Assembly (NCBI RefSeq): GCF_000524195.1
Contig: NW_020170394.1
Coordinates: 1,205,845 to 1,269,844, forward strand
Reading direction: 5' to 3'
Length of the DNA: 64,000 nt
Source: Echinococcus granulosus
Lineage: Eukaryota; Platyhelminthes; Cestoda; Cyclophyllidea; Taeniidae
The translations under genes and the position numbers were made by a program. Position 1 is the stretch's first letter. The number at the start of each line of letters is the position of its first letter. The notes below the pieces were generated by a model. It worked only from the letters and a program-made list of their open reading frames with translations, made no database searches and was not told the DNA's origin. This document shows positions 35,243-64,000 of this stretch, piece by piece.

Positions 35243-35321
35243 AGCGTGAAACGGGGGATCGAACCAGCAATATATTCACACTCTATTTGCTAGCCCCTGT
35301 TAACCATATGACTATTTTAAA
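35243..35321 (-). ncRNA. tRNA-like pol III box A/B remnant
   Basis: On the minus strand TAGTCATATGG (35314-35304) resembles a tRNA A box and GGTTCGATCCC (35265-35255) matches the B-box consensus, 50 bases apart as in tRNAs. The acceptor arms do not pair and the T stem is poor, so this is not a functional tRNA. It could be a tRNA pseudogene, a tRNA-derived SINE head, or chance. Confidence 0.3.
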
Positions 35322-37806
35322 ACTCGCAATATAATGCGCATATACTGAGTGTAAGATAAACATCATTTTCAGACAGTGATAAACTCATTTTGGCAATGTA
35401 AAGCCGCATAAATCTGTGTACACAAAGTCGGGAAGTGTTCAAGAGCAAGTTAATAGACTAGCAAGGTTATGGTAAAATAGATTCCCGAATATAATGTAGC
35501 ACGGTCCTCATCTACCTCCCTTTCCCTTGCCTTTATACCCCTCTGATTGGATTTGGCCATATTTATTACTTAGCGCAAATGGGGATAGACACAAGTTTAG
35601 GGAGACTCGGACACAGAGCCCTTCTCTGATTTGGGAAATGTTGACCACTCGTGAATCACCAGGTTCGAGTCGATTCCACGATTGTTCTCCCAAAGACACT
35701 TTTAACCAGCATGAGTATTACAATAATATCCAGCAATAGGAGCAACCAATTTACCATATTGTGAAAACAAAGGATTCGCCCAGAGGTGACTTTTCCGTCA
35801 ATAACTTGATTAACAAGAAACTTAAAAAACCAGTTTACCGGGAGTCAAACCACAGGAGTATATTTGAAACCATTGAAACACATCGCAACCCCATGGAATC
35901 TCTGGGTTTTATGGGATTATTTGTGTTAAACTGCATAGTTTTTACTTCTCGGTCAATTATTTGAGGTCTACAAATTTATGTACGAAGCCTCTAAAATTTC
36001 TACGTACTTTATAAAATGGGGATCTGTATTGCCGCATATATTTGTGTACGATGAGGATACTTTGGACCCCGTGGTTATTAATTAATGAAGCATAATGTAG
36101 TGATAAAATGGTGCGGGAAATTTTTTTAGCACAGTAAATAATTGCACTATTTGTAGTTGCAGCACTGCATAACAGAATTCGAACCACAGTAAAACTAAAA
36201 TTGTGGAAAGTTTTGTGGGGTTGGATATTTGAAAGTTATAGATACTACAAACAGTATTTACGTGTGTTCTTTCAAGTTTTCGTTCCAACGGAATCTGTTT
36301 TTCGCTGTTAAAGCAATTCCTTTATTATGTGTATACTGACATTTCATGACAGAAACTTTTGCTGTCATCGAGGGTAAAAGAAGTGACAGAGCCCGAGAAC
36401 TATTTTCTTTCGTGAGGAAGTAAAAGTAACGAGTACATGATAAAGTGCAGTCACTTACTTTAGACAGCGTCTCGTCTTGTTTAATTGTAAAACAGCTAAA
36501 GGCAACAGCCGAAACATGGGATATAATTGATTCAAATGTTAACAGGAAGGCAGACACTTATTTGTTTCTTAGAATAGCTAAGTAATTTTGCAAAAGGATC
36601 CCCCAAATAAATGGTTATTGATAAATATACACTCGAGTCTTGCATTCTTTTAGGCTCGCTGTAAAGAATTCATCGGTTCATGATTTCGTTCATTTTGGTA
36701 CGCGCTTCTACATTGAGTCTGCCCACTAGAGGTACTTTATGGTGCATTTTGAAACATACTTCTATCAAGGGGTTACGCCCGATAGACTGAGCATAGTGTG
36801 GAAATATTTAATAAGTCAAACGAATCAAAGGGAATCACTAGACAGGAGAAACTCGATACTCCTAAATCGAAGAGTATTTTAGGAGAGTGATCATGCAAGT
36901 CCCCAATGCTTTTGTAAACACCAATATAAGATTGCAAAGTTTTTTGAAAAACTAACTTGCTTGAGCAACATAATTTGACGCAGGTGCGCCAACACTGAGT
37001 GGTGACCTGCAATGCAAACAGATGCCATCCTCGATCTTAGTTGTGCGCGGTGCCCCTTCCCATGCTCTGTACCAAAGCTGAAGTTATTTTACATAATTTT
37101 GCAACTCTTCATTGCAATGACATTCACTTTCATAAAATTAACCCGCGTTTGTGAATCTTGTAAAAACTATTATGCTCCAAAATGACTTCATCCCTCAAAA
37201 TACCATGCTAGTAGAAATCGGAATTTTTGGAAAACTGCCTACCCAATTTCCAGGTGATACTGCATATCCAAAATAATTTTGCGCGCTTATTTTTCCCCAG
37301 AGTTCTTGAAACTCCAACTCACCTCAAATCTCTTGACACAATATCGTGAACGCAGCCAGATGAAAACTCGGGTAATGCAACTGCTTTTACTAGATTCTAC
37401 CTGACGGCTAAGAAGACGAACAGCTCCATGCTAAAGCAAGGCACCTTGCATCTTGACCTAATTTTCAAGATATAAAAGATCGTGAATTTTGTGGTCACCA
37501 CCAACAACAATGACTAATTTTGGGCAAAGGTCTGTAGTGCTAGCAAGGCTTGCCAATCATTAAACAACTGACAGTCGTTGATTCTTAATAGGTTGACTAT
37601 GAAGAGATTTACACCAACTAACAATGCAAAAGTAAAGATTAGACTAACCGCATTTAAGTTTCCCAAATAGCAATTTTATAGCCTTGTCACAAACAAGTAA
37701 ATTCATATATTATAAAATTCTTCACTAAAAAACAAGGGATTCGGTCAGATTCCAAGTTTCATAAGAAAGACCAATAAACGGAGAATTCGATGGCCTAGCC
37801 TCTAGA
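35322..37806. other. Intergenic/intron sequence 3' of NBEAL
   Basis: AT-rich. One minus-strand stretch (36558-36462) reads SAFLLTFESIISHVSAVAFS … DETLSK before a good GTAAGT donor and might be an exon of the gene at 34-35 kb. Nothing else recognised; no clear polyadenylation signal was found by eye. Confidence 0.35.

Positions 37807-64000
<26,194 letters not shown>

Noticed and set aside
36955..37012. Small minus-strand exon candidate (HHSVLAHLRQIMLLKQ) before a GTTAGT donor
   Set aside because: Plausible borders, but no neighbour continues it in phase and no family match.

Overview
The window is AT-rich animal nuclear DNA with exon-intron genes. Most likely it comes from a flatworm. The animal assignment is firm, because it carries a secreted Frizzled-related Wnt regulator, a neurobeachin-like BEACH protein, a PFTAIRE cyclin-dependent kinase and a LEDGF/HDGF-type chromatin reader. 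The flatworm assignment is an inference from kilobase introns mixed with 37-42 base introns, and from the style of the proteins. There is no sign of operons, CRISPR arrays, rRNA genes or prokaryotic features. A run of exactly 100 N at 27406-27505 marks a scaffold gap.

Layout. (1) 1 to about 10006, minus strand: the 5' part of a CDK14/PFTAIRE kinase gene that runs off the left edge. (2) 14961-20661, plus strand: a LEDGF/HDGF-like gene with an N-terminal PWWP domain, an integrase-binding-type (IBD) helical domain and a long proline-rich tail. Its last exon appears shifted by one base at a C6 run. (3) 23926-31653, minus strand: a secreted Frizzled-related protein with a signal peptide, a ten-cysteine CRD, an NTR-like domain broken by a basic insertion, and a very basic C-terminal tail. 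(4) About 33938-35170, minus strand: two well-spliced exons of a gene I do not recognise. (5) 37807-64000, minus strand: the 3' half of a neurobeachin-like (NBEAL1/2-type) gene, fifteen exons coding for PH-BEACH-WD40, running off the right edge.

I built the exon models by hand from protein similarity, GT-AG (once GC-AG) borders and codon phase. Phases close without conflict across all fifteen NBEAL exons, across the twelve LEDGF exons once one C is allowed for, and across the five kinase exons. The long introns and intergenic stretches show little I can support. Exceptions are a degenerate tRNA-like box A/B pair near 35.3 kb, a few short hairpins, and GC-rich patches near 21.0, 22.8, 45.2 and 60.3 kb.

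The genes are unrelated neighbours rather than a functional cluster: Wnt signalling (sFRP, and possibly the kinase, since CDK14 phosphorylates LRP6 in vertebrates), chromatin reading, and membrane traffic. The most interesting points are the modified sFRP (shortened CRD loop, Arg/Lys insertions, a 41-base intron inside a basic coding stretch) and the unusual tail of the LEDGF-like protein.
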